64,000 nucleotides of DNA from Chloroflexota bacterium (GTDB lineage: Bacteria > Chloroflexota > Dehalococcoidia > Bin125). The notes below the pieces were generated by a model, which saw only the letters and a list, made by a program, of their open reading frames with translations, searched no databases and was not told the DNA's origin. Of this stretch, positions 36,856 through 46,524 are shown piece after piece. The first letter of the stretch is position 1. The number at the start of each line of letters is the position of its first letter. Made by a program: the position numbers and the translations under genes. Location of the stretch: assembly GCA_028873865.1 (NCBI GenBank), contig JAPPNI010000016.1, forward strand, positions 19,193 to 83,192, given 5' to 3'.

Positions 36856-39800
36856 TCAGATACTGAAGTAGCGCGCCTCTGGGTGATGCACGATGAGGGC
36901 GGAGGTCGACTGCTCAGGGTGCATCTGGAACTCGTCGCTGAGGGTTACCCCGATCCGTTCCGGATCCAGCAACTGCCAGAGCAACGCCTGATCTTCCAGA
37001 TTTGGACAGGCGGGATAGCCGAATGAATAGCGGGTACCCTGATAGTTGGTCTTGATCAGTTCCTCGGGCGTCGCCCCGTCCGCTCCGTCAATCTTCAGTT
37101 CCTGACGAATCCGGCGGTGCCAGTATTCGGCCAGAGCTTCGGCGATCTCGACTCCGAAACCGTGCCAGTAGAGATAGTCCTGGTAGCGGTTGTCGCTGTA
37201 GAGGTCCTGAGCGTACTCGCCGACTCGCGAGCCCATCGTCACCACGTGGAAGCCGATCACATCCATCTCGCCTGAGTCGACCGAGCGGAAGTAGTCGGCA
37301 AGGCAGCGTCCCTGTTTGCCCTGCTGCCGAGGGAATGTGAATCGAACTGATTCTGCACCCGAGGCGTCGGGTTCGTAAACGATCACGTCGTCGCCGTCGG
37401 ACTGAGCGGGGTAGTAGCCGTACACCACCGAAGGCTCAAGAATTCCATCCCGCAACGCCTGTTGCTGAATCTGGGAGAGCGCCAGTTCCGCCCGAGCCGC
37501 CGTCTCGGCGTCGCGGCCCTTGAAGCCCCACTGGCCGCGCAGCAGTGCGGTCCGATTGATGTAAGGGAAGACATCGGTCAGCGGCAGGCCGCGAATCACC
37601 CGCGTCCCCAGGAATGGCGCTTCAGGGATCATTCTCGCCGGAGTCAGGGTCAAGCGAACGGCGGTGGTAGTAGCGGTTGACGACGGTCCCGTCGGTGTCG
37701 CAACAGGTTCGGTCGGAGAGGTATCCAGCTCGATCCCGTCACTGAGCGCGTTCATGATGCGCAGACCGTCGAAGGCGTCCTGACCGTAGTAGACATCGCC
37801 ATGGAAGGTGTTGCGCAGGTCCCACTCGACGTATTTGCGGGTCAACGCGGCGCCGCCCAGCAGTACCGGCCAGCGATCGGCGAGTTCGCGCCGGTTGAGT
37901 TCTTCCAGATCCTCTTTCATCACCAACGTTGACTTGACCAGCAAGCCGGACAGTCCAATGGCATCGGCGTTGTGCTCGATCGCCGCCTCGATCACATTGG
38001 CGATCGGCTGTTTGATGCCCAGGTTGATCGTCGTGAAGCCGTTGTTGGAAAGAATGATCTCGACGAGGTTCTTGCCGATGTCGTGGACGTCGCCTCGAAC
38101 CGTTGCAAGCACGATCGAACCTTTGCTGGTTGATTCCAGGCGGTCCATGTGCGGCTCGAGATGCGCAACCGCCTTCTTCATCGTCTCGGCCGACTGCAGC
38201 ACGAAGGGAAGTTGCATGTCGCCCGCGCCGAACAGATCCCCAACCTCCTGCATCGCAGGCAGCAGCAGTTCGTTGATGATCGGAATCGCTTCTCGCTTGA
38301 CCAACGCGTCGTCAAGATCTGTTTCCAGGCCCTCGCGTTGGCCATCCACAATGCGGCGATGCAGACGCTCTTCCAGAGGCAGGTCGTCGAGGCTCTCGCG
38401 CTGTTGGGTCGCGGCCTGCTGGTCCTCGAACAGGGCCATGAAGGCCGGCAGTGGATCGATGAGGCCGGACGGACCGTCTACCCACTCATCGAAGATCAGA
38501 CGACGAGCGGCGGAGAGTTGCTCCTCTGGAATTCGGTTGATGGGCAGTATCTGTGCCGCATGCACGATTGCGGCTTTGAGGCCTCGTTCGACCGCGTCGT
38601 GAAGGAAGACAGAGTTCAGCACCTGTCGAGCGGCCGGATTGAGACCGAAGGAGATGTTGGAGATGCCGAGGATCGTCTGGGCGCGGGGAAACTCCTGGGT
38701 GATCGCTTCCACCGCGTTCAGCGTTTCCAGGCCGTCGCGGCGCAGATCCTCCTGGCCGGTGCTGACCGGCAGAGTCAGCGCGTCGAAAAACAGGTCCTCA
38801 GGCGGGAGTCCGTAGTCTTCCGTGGCGATCCGGTAAAGCCGCCGTGCGATCTCCAGTTTCCGCTCGCAGGTTCGGGCCTGGCCCTCCTCGTCGATCACCA
38901 GCGCGACGACGCCAGCGCCGAAACGAATCGCCGCGGACAGTGTCTGGTCCAGCCGCTTGCCGCCGTCCTCCAGGTTGATTGAGTTGACAATCGCTTTGCC
39001 GCCGAGCTGCTTCAACCCCGCTTCAAGCACGGCCGGCTCGGTCGAGTCGAGCATCAGGGGAAGGGTCGAAAGCCCGCGGGCACGTCGAACCAATTCCGCC
39101 ATGTCGGGAGTGCCGTCACGACCGACGAAGTCGACGCAGATGTCGGCAATGTGCGCGCCTTCGGCTGCCTGGTCGCGGATGACATTGGCCATCTGCTCCC
39201 ATTCCTCGTTCTGCAGCAGCCGCTTGAATCGACGCGAGCCGTTGGCGTTGGCTCGCTCGCCGACGATCAGAAACGAAGCGTCTTGTCGATATGGAGTCGA
39301 GACGAACAACGAAGCCGCCGCTGCTTCCGGCTCAGGATTCCGCTGGATCGGTTGCAGGCCGTCCATTGCCTCGCGCATCGCTCGCACGTGTTCGGGAGTG
39401 GTCCCGCAGCATCCGCCGACAATTCCGACGCCGTACTCGCTCACGAACGTGCGGTGCGCGTCAGCCAGTTCCGAAGGCTGTAGGTCGTAAATCATCTGAC
39501 CGTCTTCGGTCCGAGGCAGACCGGCGTTGGGCGAGCACAGCAAGGTCGTTTCGGCTGCATTGGAGAGATAGCGCAGCGGCTCGTGCATCAGGTCGGGACC
39601 GGTCGCGCAGTTCAGCCCGATTCCATCCAGTCCGAGCGGTGCGAGTGCCGTGAACGCCGCACCGATCTCGCTGCCCACGAGCATCTGGCCGGTGGTCTCA
39701 ATCGTTACGGTCGCGTAGAGCGGAGTGCCGCTTCTGAACTCGGCAAGCGCATCTTTGCAGGCCAGGATCGCTGCCTTGCCCTGCAGCAGGTCGTAGACCG

Positions 39801-40278
39801 TCTCCACCAGCAGTGCGTCGACGCCACCGTCCAGCAACCCCCTCGCCTGCTCCAGGTACGCGGCGTGCAACTCATCGAATCCGACGTGACCCAAGCTGGG
39901 CAATTTCGTGCCCGGACCAAGCGACCCAATCACATATCGAGGCCATTCGGACCGGGAGAAGCGGTCAGCGACTGTTCTCGCAATCCGCGCCGACTCGCGG
40001 TTGATCTCTCTTGTGCGATCGGACAGGTCGTACTCGCCGAGTGTGATTGAAGAGCCGCCGAAGGTGTTGGTCAACACGGCATCGGCGCCGGCCTCGAAGT
40101 ACGACTCGTGCAGCGCGGCCACCGCGTCGGGGCGCGAGATGTTGAGAATCTCGTTGCAGCCTTCCAGACCGTCAAAGTCGGAAAGCGAGAGATCGAGCAG
40201 CTGCAATCCGGTGCCTGTCGCGCCGTCAAGCACGATGACACGCTCAGCAGCAGCGGCGCGCAAGTCGGGGCGTTGCAT
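36856..40278 (-). CDS. metH: Cobalamin-dependent methionine synthase
   Basis: A 1140-residue enzyme with the full MetH order. Homocysteine-binding domain (residues ~1-310, zinc cysteines in GLNCATG and GGCCGTTPEH), pterin-binding domain (~340-610), cobalamin cap and B12-binding domain (~640-860, axial-histidine motif DVHDIGKN), and a C-terminal AdoMet reactivation domain ending at YFSI. A Thr/Pro/Ser-rich linker precedes the reactivation domain. It transfers methyl from 5-methyl-THF to homocysteine. A TACGAT box 6 nt before the ATG suggests leaderless transcription; no B12 riboswitch is visible in the 64 bp before it. Confidence 0.95.
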   Translation of the reverse strand: MQRPDLRAAAAERVIVLDGATGTGLQLLDLSLSDFDGLEGCNEILNISRPDAVAALHESYFEAGADAVLTNTFGGSSITLGEYDLSDRTREINRESARIARTVADRFSRSEWPRYVIGSLGPGTKLPSLGHVGFDELHAAYLEQARGLLDGGVDALLVETVYDLLQGKAAILACKDALAEFRSGTPLYATVTIETTGQMLVGSEIGAAFTALAPLGLDGIGLNCATGPDLMHEPLRYLSNAAETTLLCSPNAGLPRTEDGQMIYDLQPSELADAHRTFVSEYGVGIVGGCCGTTPEHVRAMREAMDGLQPIQRNPEPEAAAASLFVSTPYRQDASFLIVGERANANGSRRFKRLLQNEEWEQMANVIRDQAAEGAHIADICVDFVGRDGTPDMAELVRRARGLSTLPLMLDSTEPAVLEAGLKQLGGKAIVNSINLEDGGKRLDQTLSAAIRFGAGVVALVIDEEGQARTCERKLEIARRLYRIATEDYGLPPEDLFFDALTLPVSTGQEDLRRDGLETLNAVEAITQEFPRAQTILGISNISFGLNPAARQVLNSVFLHDAVERGLKAAIVHAAQILPINRIPEEQLSAARRLIFDEWVDGPSGLIDPLPAFMALFEDQQAATQQRESLDDLPLEERLHRRIVDGQREGLETDLDDALVKREAIPIINELLLPAMQEVGDLFGAGDMQLPFVLQSAETMKKAVAHLEPHMDRLESTSKGSIVLATVRGDVHDIGKNLVEIILSNNGFTTINLGIKQPIANVIEAAIEHNADAIGLSGLLVKSTLVMKEDLEELNRRELADRWPVLLGGAALTRKYVEWDLRNTFHGDVYYGQDAFDGLRIMNALSDGIELDTSPTEPVATPTGPSSTATTTAVRLTLTPARMIPEAPFLGTRVIRGLPLTDVFPYINRTALLRGQWGFKGRDAETAARAELALSQIQQQALRDGILEPSVVYGYYPAQSDGDDVIVYEPDASGAESVRFTFPRQQGKQGRCLADYFRSVDSGEMDVIGFHVVTMGSRVGEYAQDLYSDNRYQDYLYWHGFGVEIAEALAEYWHRRIRQELKIDGADGATPEELIKTNYQGTRYSFGYPACPNLEDQALLWQLLDPERIGVTLSDEFQMHPEQSTSALIVHHPEARYFSI

Positions 40279-40284
40279 CAGTTG

Positions 40285-40290
40285 ATCGTA
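40285..40290 (-). promoter_or_regulatory. -10 box of a probable leaderless promoter (TACGAT)
   Basis: TACGAT on the minus strand ends 6 nt before the metH ATG at 40278, with no Shine-Dalgarno. The upstream coiled-coil gene ends 64 bp away. Confidence 0.5.
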
Positions 40291-40342
40291 ACTATCGAAC
40301 TGAGGGGCGGCAGTATTGCGGGAACAGTGCTGAAGCCCGGAT

Positions 40343-40969
40343 CTAGCCGCCGAATCGACGCCGGAGCGCGCCGCCGAGCCCGCGACTGGCTGCCTCCAGC
40401 TCCGACTCTAGCTGCTCAACCTGCTTCTGCAGTCGCTCGTTCTCCCGGCTCAGCCGGTTGCGTTCCTGGCGAAATTCCTCGTGCCGCGCGTCGAGGGTGG
40501 ATTGCAGCTCGGACGCCTTGCTTTCCGCCTGCGACTGCGCAGCAGATGCGGCCGCCAGCGATGAAGAAGCATCCTTGGCTGCCTGTTCGTAGAACGTCGA
40601 CTTCTCGGTCAGTGCCTGATGCTCGTTCCGTAACCGGTCCCGTTCCTGTTCGGCCGACTCGGTCCGGGCCTGGAGCTCGCCGAGGTCTGCGTTCGCCGAC
40701 TCCGCAGATTCACTCGCCGCTGCGGCGGTCGCGCGCAGTGTTTCAAGCTCGTTCCTGGCCTCGCGCAGCTCGTTGCGCAGCGGCTCGATCTCATCGCCCG
40801 ATTTGGCAAGCCGATCCGCAAGCCGGTCGAGGTGCGCCCTGAGATCGCGAGACTGCTTTTCAGCCTTTTTCGCGCGATCTTCCAGAGTGTCAGCGCGCGC
40901 GACAGCTGCCTTGCGTCCCGCTTCGGCACGCTCCGCTCGGGCGCGTTCAACTCGGACTGAGTCTGGCAC
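40343..40969 (-). CDS. Coiled-coil protein of unknown function
   Basis: A 208-residue protein that is almost all coiled coil: heptad-rich Glu/Arg/Ala/Leu sequence through residues ~10-195, with the ending GLGGALRRRFGG. No signal peptide or membrane segment is seen. The best start is GTG 40969, 9 nt past the IDH stop with an AGG just upstream; the longer in-frame ORF lies inside the IDH gene. Function unknown; it could be structural or bind nucleic acid or membranes. Coupled position suggests co-transcription with the dehydrogenase. Confidence 0.6.
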   Translation of the reverse strand: MPDSVRVERARAERAEAGRKAAVARADTLEDRAKKAEKQSRDLRAHLDRLADRLAKSGDEIEPLRNELREARNELETLRATAAAASESAESANADLGELQARTESAEQERDRLRNEHQALTEKSTFYEQAAKDASSSLAAASAAQSQAESKASELQSTLDARHEEFRQERNRLSRENERLQKQVEQLESELEAASRGLGGALRRRFGG

Positions 40970-40977
40970 TGGTCGAC

Positions 40978-42192
40978 CTACGCCCCGGCGCGGACGGCCT
41001 CGATCGCCGTCGTCCAGCGGTCGTCCAGGGTGGAGTCGTTCACTGTCGCCAGGACGTAGTCGCCGAATGCCGCCGTAGTGGCGCCGGTGTCTCGGCCGGT
41101 CATGACGAGTTCCTTCTCGTACTGGCCGCAGAGGTCCATTGCCTTGTCCAGTTTGCCGCCGAGTTCGGGGAAGCCGATGTGCGAGAGCATCATTGCCCCG
41201 GCGCGCAGCATCGAGGATGGGTCGGCGTAAATGTCGCGACCCTCGCGCACCATGCGCGGTGCCGAGCCGTGGATCGCCTCGAACATCGCCGTCTTGGTGC
41301 CGATGTTGCCAGCACCGGCCGTTCCGACGCCGCCCTGGAACTCCGCCGCCTCGTCCGTCAGGATGTCGCCGTACAGATTGGGCAACGCGAAGACCTGGAA
41401 GTTGGTCCGACGCTTGGGGTCGACCAGCTTCGCGGTCATGATGTCGATGTACCAGCCCTCCCACTCGATCCCGTCGTAGTCCTCCGCCACTTTGCGCGCC
41501 GCATCGAGGAAGGCGCCGTCGGTCGTCTTGACCACGTTCGCCTTGGTCACAATCGTGACCGAGTCCTTGCCGTTGTTCTTGGCATAGTCGAAGGCGGCCC
41601 GGATGATCCGCTCGGATCCTGGATTCGAGAGGATTTTGAAGTCGATATTGAGATCGCCCAGCGAGAAGCCCTCAGAGCCAACCGCGTAGAGATCCTCGGT
41701 GTTCTCGCGGAAGAATGTCCAGTCGATTCCCTCGGCCGGTACCCGCACCGGCCGGACGTTGGCGTAGAGGTCGAGCACCTTGCGCATCGCCACGTTGGCC
41801 GACTCGATGTTGGGCCAACCGTCGCCCTGTTCCGGTGTGGTGGTCGGTCCCTTGAGTGTGACATCACACTCATGGATTTCCTTGAGCACTCCCTCGGGAA
41901 TGGCGGCCATTTCCTCGGCGCGACGTTCGATGGTCAGTCCATCGATGGTGCGGAAGCTGACCCGGCCAGACGCGACCTGATCCTCAAGCAACGCTTCGAG
42001 CACGCGCTGCGATTCATGGGCAATCGACGGACCGATGCCGTCGCCGCCCAGCACGCCGATCTCGATGTGATCGAGCGTGGTGAAGTCCGTCGGCTCGCCC
42101 TCCGCCTTGATCGCGTCCACCCGTGTCTGTTGAGCCTCGAGCAGTTCGCCAAACCGCTGTTTGGCCTGCTCGAGGGATCCGATGTCGGGCAT
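40978..42192 (-). CDS. Isocitrate/isopropylmalate dehydrogenase family (probable isocitrate dehydrogenase)
   Basis: A 404-residue metal- and NAD(P)-dependent decarboxylating dehydrogenase. Visible are the VLGGDGIGPSIA start, the substrate loop FFRENTEDLYAVGS with the phosphorylation-site-like region, KANVVKTTDG with the catalytic lysine, LPNLYGDILTDEAAE and HGSAPRMVREGRD. Substrate residues favour isocitrate over isopropylmalate, but this needs confirmation. I use ATG 42192 because GAGGAG is 7 nt upstream (only 1 nt before the ATG at 42198). With isocitrate lyase and malate synthase in the same window it brackets the isocitrate branch point. Confidence 0.85.
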   Translation of the reverse strand: MPDIGSLEQAKQRFGELLEAQQTRVDAIKAEGEPTDFTTLDHIEIGVLGGDGIGPSIAHESQRVLEALLEDQVASGRVSFRTIDGLTIERRAEEMAAIPEGVLKEIHECDVTLKGPTTTPEQGDGWPNIESANVAMRKVLDLYANVRPVRVPAEGIDWTFFRENTEDLYAVGSEGFSLGDLNIDFKILSNPGSERIIRAAFDYAKNNGKDSVTIVTKANVVKTTDGAFLDAARKVAEDYDGIEWEGWYIDIMTAKLVDPKRRTNFQVFALPNLYGDILTDEAAEFQGGVGTAGAGNIGTKTAMFEAIHGSAPRMVREGRDIYADPSSMLRAGAMMLSHIGFPELGGKLDKAMDLCGQYEKELVMTGRDTGATTAAFGDYVLATVNDSTLDDRWTTAIEAVRAGA

Positions 42193-42285
42193 GTTCATTC
42201 TCCTCGCCGAAGCATCTGCGTCGCGCTACCGTCGGCAGTGTACCTGCTGCGCAAATCGGGGTTGGCTGTATCGGGCGGCGACAGA

Positions 42286-44265
42286 TTACGTCGCGAGACC
42301 CAGTTCGCGCAGAAACGCGTCCGCGTTCGGTTCCCGTCCGAGGAAGCGATGGATCAGCTGGTCCGCATCGGCGGTACCGCCCGGCTCGAGGATGTGCTGC
42401 CGATACTCCGCGCCCACACTCGACACTGAAGCTCCCGGCGCCTCGAAGCGGGTGAACATGTCGTCGCCGAAGACCCTCGACCAGAGATAGCCGTAGTAGC
42501 CGGCGTCGTATCCGAAGAGGTGCCCGAATCCGGCCTGGAAGTGCGTATCTTCCGGGAACGAAAAACCGGTGATCGGATGCAACTCGCGCGCAATCTCGTC
42601 GGTGCTGCGTCCCGAATCCGTGTGATAGGCAAGATCGAGACGAGAGAAGTACACCTGCCGCAGCGTCGCAATCGCCGATGAGGTGTGCTTGGCCTCGATC
42701 ATCCGGTTAATCAGCGAGTTTGGCAGCGGATCGCCGGTTTCATGGTGACGGCTAAAGCTGCTCAGCATGTCGGGCTGCCAGCACCAGTGTTCGAGCATCT
42801 GCGACGGCGCCTCGACAAAGTCGCGTTCAACCCGTGTCCCGCTGAATCGCGTGTATCGCGAGCTGGTCAGCGTCTGGTGCAAAATGTGACCGAACTCGTG
42901 GAACAGGGTCACAACCTCCGTATGTCGCAGCAACGAGGGTGATGATTCCGTCGGTTTGGTGAAGTTGGCCACGATCGCCGAGATCGGCCGCTGATATCCA
43001 TCACCGCCGAACCGTCGTCCGCCGCGCAGCGTGAACGCCGCCGCGTGTCCAAACTTTCCCGGGCGCGGGTAGAGGTCCATGTAGAACCGCGCCAACGACT
43101 CGCCGCTGACCGGATCGACGATGTCGAACGGCTGCGCATCCTCGTGCCAGGCGGAGTCAGCCACATCCGGCCGCCGGACAAACTCGACCCCGACCAGCTC
43201 CTCGTAAATCCGGAACATCCCGTCCAACACCGCGTCGAGCGGGAAGTAGGCAGCCACCTCGAACGGATCGACTTGGTATTCCTCTCGGATCACCTGATTC
43301 GTGTAGTAGCGCCAGTCAGAGATTCCGATCGGACCTCCAACGCCGGTCCGGCGTTCTTGCTGCTCGCTCAGGCGCGCCAGATCAGCGGCCAGCTTGGATT
43401 GCAGTCGCTCTTCCAGATCTTCCAGGAACTCAAGCACGGCGTCCGCCTGCTTGGCCATCTTGATCTCGAGCGCGTAGGCCGCCCACGATTCGAAGCCAAG
43501 GAGCGTGGCCATCGACGAACGCACGCCGAGCGCCTCCTCAAGGATGTCAATGTTCGTGTCGGCTGCCTTGTTGTGGTTCTTGTGAAACAACTCGCGGCGT
43601 CGCTCGCCGTCGTGCGCGGCGTCGAGGAATGGATGCAGCTCGGGATAGTCCAGGCCGACTCGATAGCGGACGGCGCCGTCGACTCCCACAGTGCCGAGTC
43701 GCTCGATGTAAGCGTCGGGCAGACCATCGAGTTCTTCTCGGCTGACCTCGATATGGTCTTCGTAGTCGTCAATCTTCTTGCGAAAGTCGATGCCCAGACC
43801 GACCAGCCGTTCCTGCAAGGACTGCAACTCGTCACGCGTCTCCTGGTCCAGGTCGAGACCGTTGCGGCGATAGTCGCGCAGCGCGAACTCCAGCAGTCGA
43901 CGGGCGTCGTCAGGCAGAGCCTCCAACTCGGCCCTCGTTGCGTAGGCCTTGAGCGCGCGGTCGATATCCTCGCGGAAACCGATTCCGGCGGCAAAGACGT
44001 TCAGCCGCTCTTCTTGACGGTGAGCGACAGCGCGCAGTGCTTCATCCGCCGAGACCTGTGACAGAAAGCCGAATCGGCCCGACGCCTGGCTGAAGACGTT
44101 GCTGATCTCGTCCAGAGGCAGCACCGTGTTCTCGAAGTTGCGCCGGCCGTCGGGCACGGATACCAGTTCGTCCACCAAACCTTCCACGGCCCGAATCGTT
44201 GCATCGACGCCCCGCTCGATGTCGTCGGCGGTCGTCGTGGCCCAGTTCGGCGTCTCGATCGTCAT
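42286..44265 (-). CDS. M3 family oligopeptidase (thimet/oligopeptidase-like)
   Basis: A 659-residue cytosolic zinc peptidase cutting short peptides. The zinc motif HEFGH is near residue 450, within TLFHEFGHILHQTL, and the third ligand glutamate follows in DFVEAPSQMLEHW; downstream DTHFQAGFGHLFGYDAGYYGYLWS forms the substrate cleft seen in M3A enzymes. AGGAG lies 7 nt before ATG 44265; an earlier ATG would add 41 untypical residues. It is divergent from the epoxide hydrolase gene. Likely role: peptide turnover. Confidence 0.9.
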   Translation of the reverse strand: MTIETPNWATTTADDIERGVDATIRAVEGLVDELVSVPDGRRNFENTVLPLDEISNVFSQASGRFGFLSQVSADEALRAVAHRQEERLNVFAAGIGFREDIDRALKAYATRAELEALPDDARRLLEFALRDYRRNGLDLDQETRDELQSLQERLVGLGIDFRKKIDDYEDHIEVSREELDGLPDAYIERLGTVGVDGAVRYRVGLDYPELHPFLDAAHDGERRRELFHKNHNKAADTNIDILEEALGVRSSMATLLGFESWAAYALEIKMAKQADAVLEFLEDLEERLQSKLAADLARLSEQQERRTGVGGPIGISDWRYYTNQVIREEYQVDPFEVAAYFPLDAVLDGMFRIYEELVGVEFVRRPDVADSAWHEDAQPFDIVDPVSGESLARFYMDLYPRPGKFGHAAAFTLRGGRRFGGDGYQRPISAIVANFTKPTESSPSLLRHTEVVTLFHEFGHILHQTLTSSRYTRFSGTRVERDFVEAPSQMLEHWCWQPDMLSSFSRHHETGDPLPNSLINRMIEAKHTSSAIATLRQVYFSRLDLAYHTDSGRSTDEIARELHPITGFSFPEDTHFQAGFGHLFGYDAGYYGYLWSRVFGDDMFTRFEAPGASVSSVGAEYRQHILEPGGTADADQLIHRFLGREPNADAFLRELGLAT

Positions 44266-44374
44266 CGTCGTTCTCCTGTCGGAGTTACGGTATCCGCAGT
44301 GGCTGCTTCTGCGTATGATCGTGCCAGCGCGGAGCCCCGCTCCGCCGCTTCTCATCCAGTCGCAAGGGCGCCCA

Positions 44375-45328
44375 ATGACCGACATCACTCACTCTCAAAT
44401 CAATCTCTCGACCGGCATCAACATGCACGTCGCCGAGGCCGGCGATGGTCCGGCCGTGGTCTTCTGCCACGGCTTCCCCGAGCTCTGGTACTCCTGGCGC
44501 CACCAGTTGCCGGCCGTCGCTGAGGTCGGCTTCCGCGCCATCGCTCCCGACATGCGCGGCTACGGCGGCACCGACGCGCCGCCGAACGCCGAAGACTTCA
44601 CACAGGAGCTGATCTGCGCCGACATGGTCGCGCTGCTCGACGCCCTGGAGATCGAGAGTGCCGTGTTCGTCGGCCATGACTGGGGCGGCGCCGTCGTCTG
44701 GAACATGGCCCAGCATCATCCCTCACGTTGCAATGCCGTCGCCGGAATCAACACGCCGGCCGGCCGCCGACCGCCGATCAACCCGCTCGAGGCGATGAAG
44801 ATGGATCCTGGCCGCTTCGACTACCAGCTCTATTTCCAGGACGAAGGCGTCGCCGAAGCAGAGTTGGGCGGCAACGTCCGCCGCACCGTGACCCTGATGC
44901 TGCGCACCTCCAAGCCCGAGGATCGGCTGGATGTGATCGGCATGACCTCCGGCGTCCGAGACCGAGGCGGACTGCTCGTCGGCCTGCCTGACGATGCGGA
45001 GCGCTCGATCATGTTGACCGAGGAGGACCTCAACACCTTCGTCAGCGCGTTCGAGCAGACCGGATTCCGTGGCGGACTCAATTGGTACCGCAACCACGGC
45101 CGTAACTGGGAATGGAGCGCCGCCGTCGACGGTCAGAACATTGTCCAACCCGCCCTGATGGTCACCGCCGGCAAGGACGGCGTGCTCCTCCCTTCGATGA
45201 CCGAAGGCATGGAAGACTGGATCCCCAACCTCAGCCGAGGCCACATCGAAAACTGCGGCCACTGGACGCAGCAGGAGGAGCCGGACGAGCTAAACCGGAT
45301 TCTGGTGGACTGGCTGAAGACGCTCTAG
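44375..45328 (+). CDS. Epoxide hydrolase-like alpha/beta hydrolase
   Basis: A 317-residue alpha/beta hydrolase with the epoxide hydrolase signatures: HGFPELWYSWRHQ for the oxyanion hole, the aspartate nucleophile in VGHDWGGAV near residue 105, and a late catalytic histidine in CGHWTQQEEP. The cap-domain tyrosines are plausible but cannot be placed with certainty. AAGGG precedes the ATG at 44375; an upstream in-frame ORF lies inside the divergent peptidase gene. Epoxide opening fits the other oxygenase genes here. Confidence 0.87.
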   Translation: MTDITHSQINLSTGINMHVAEAGDGPAVVFCHGFPELWYSWRHQLPAVAEVGFRAIAPDMRGYGGTDAPPNAEDFTQELICADMVALLDALEIESAVFVGHDWGGAVVWNMAQHHPSRCNAVAGINTPAGRRPPINPLEAMKMDPGRFDYQLYFQDEGVAEAELGGNVRRTVTLMLRTSKPEDRLDVIGMTSGVRDRGGLLVGLPDDAERSIMLTEEDLNTFVSAFEQTGFRGGLNWYRNHGRNWEWSAAVDGQNIVQPALMVTAGKDGVLLPSMTEGMEDWIPNLSRGHIENCGHWTQQEEPDELNRILVDWLKTL

Positions 45329-45357
45329 CCGCTTCCAACGCGAGCGCCCCACCTGTT

Positions 45358-46401
45358 CTATGCCCGTTGCAGCGGCTCGATCTCCCGGCTCTGACCTGTG
45401 TTCCACGACTCCCAGACCGCGTCGGTAAAGCGCATGTAGCGGACGCCGTCGGCGAAGTTGGTCAGCGTGACCGGGGCTCCGTTTCGGACCGAGTTGATGA
45501 AGTCGGCCTCGACCTGCCAGCCATGCGCGGTACCGGGGTCGGGGTGGATTTCCTGCAGGTCGTCGCCATGCCTGCCCCATTCGCCGGTATCGCCGAAGCG
45601 CCAGTGCAGGCGGCCCTCGGAGCCGTAGATGTCGATGCTCGGCGGTTGCGGGGCGCCCTCGGTGACGGCGCTGACGCGGTAGGTGCAGCGCGCTCCGTTG
45701 GCCATGTCGGCGAAGATGCCCAGACTATCGGGGATGACAATGCTGTAGCGCTCGCCAGTCCCCTCGTCGACGCGCGACGGGACGAACGTGCGCGCGTGCG
45801 CGGTCACGCGCGCGGTATCGCCGAGCCAGCGCTGGATGGTCTCGTTGAAGATGCCGAGCTGCATCATGTTATGTCCGGAATAGTCGCTTCGGTGACGCCA
45901 GTGCAGCGGTCCCGACTCATCCAGGCCAGAGCCGTTGAGCAAGGTCAGATGCACTTCGAGAATGCTGCCCAGCGAGCCGTCCTCGCAGAGCCGCTTGATC
46001 GTCTTGCCCAGTCGGAAGTCGAAGGGGGCGGGGACGAGTTGCGAGACCAGGTCGGGATGCTGTTGGCTGACGGCGAGCATGGCCTCAGCTTCTGTCGCGT
46101 TTGTGGCCATGCGCGCTTCGCAGAGGACGTGCTTGCCCGCTTCGAGCGCCGCCCTCGTGTAATCGAGATGCATGTACGGCCAGGTGCCGATGCTGACGGC
46201 GTCCACGTCCGGGTCGGCGAGCAATTCCTCGACTGAGTCGGAGACCCTGGGAATGTCCCACTCGGCCGCGACTCGCTCGCTCGATTCTCGAGAGCGGTTG
46301 ACCACGTTGACGACTTCGACGTCGTCGATTTCGCGGAAGCCGGGGATGTGTCGCAGCTTTTGATTGCCGCCTGCTCCGATCAGTCCGATGCCGAATGCCA
46401 T
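45358..46401 (-). CDS. Gfo/Idh/MocA family oxidoreductase
   Basis: A 347-residue NAD(P)-dependent dehydrogenase with the GIGLIGAGGNQKLRHIPGF nucleotide fold, SIGTWPYMHLDYTRAAL, and GKHVLCEARMATNATEAE; the usual EKP catalytic lysine position reads CEARMA, so the lysine is not visible there and activity may differ from standard members. A substrate barrel domain (WRHRSDYSGHNMMQLGIF) follows. GGAGG lies 8 nt before the ATG at 46401. It converges with the epoxide hydrolase gene and is divergent from the DinB-like gene. Confidence 0.83.
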   Translation of the reverse strand: MAFGIGLIGAGGNQKLRHIPGFREIDDVEVVNVVNRSRESSERVAAEWDIPRVSDSVEELLADPDVDAVSIGTWPYMHLDYTRAALEAGKHVLCEARMATNATEAEAMLAVSQQHPDLVSQLVPAPFDFRLGKTIKRLCEDGSLGSILEVHLTLLNGSGLDESGPLHWRHRSDYSGHNMMQLGIFNETIQRWLGDTARVTAHARTFVPSRVDEGTGERYSIVIPDSLGIFADMANGARCTYRVSAVTEGAPQPPSIDIYGSEGRLHWRFGDTGEWGRHGDDLQEIHPDPGTAHGWQVEADFINSVRNGAPVTLTNFADGVRYMRFTDAVWESWNTGQSREIEPLQRA

Positions 46402-46524
46402 GGCCGATTCCTCCGTGTCGCGCGATTGGTTGTGAAGGTCTGAAGAGTCGAGGTCAGGGTAGTCCGGGCCTGTCCTATGCTGCTTGAGAACCATTCGAAC
46501 GTCCCCAACCAAGGAGTACACGAG

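Noticed and set aside
40279-40342. Cobalamin riboswitch upstream of metH
   Set aside because: The gap is only 64 bp and the promoter looks leaderless; there is no space for the aptamer.
40970-41464. N-terminal extension of the coiled-coil gene
   Set aside because: This part lies inside the isocitrate dehydrogenase gene and is Gly/Arg-rich shadow sequence; the GTG at 40969 just past that stop is the better start.
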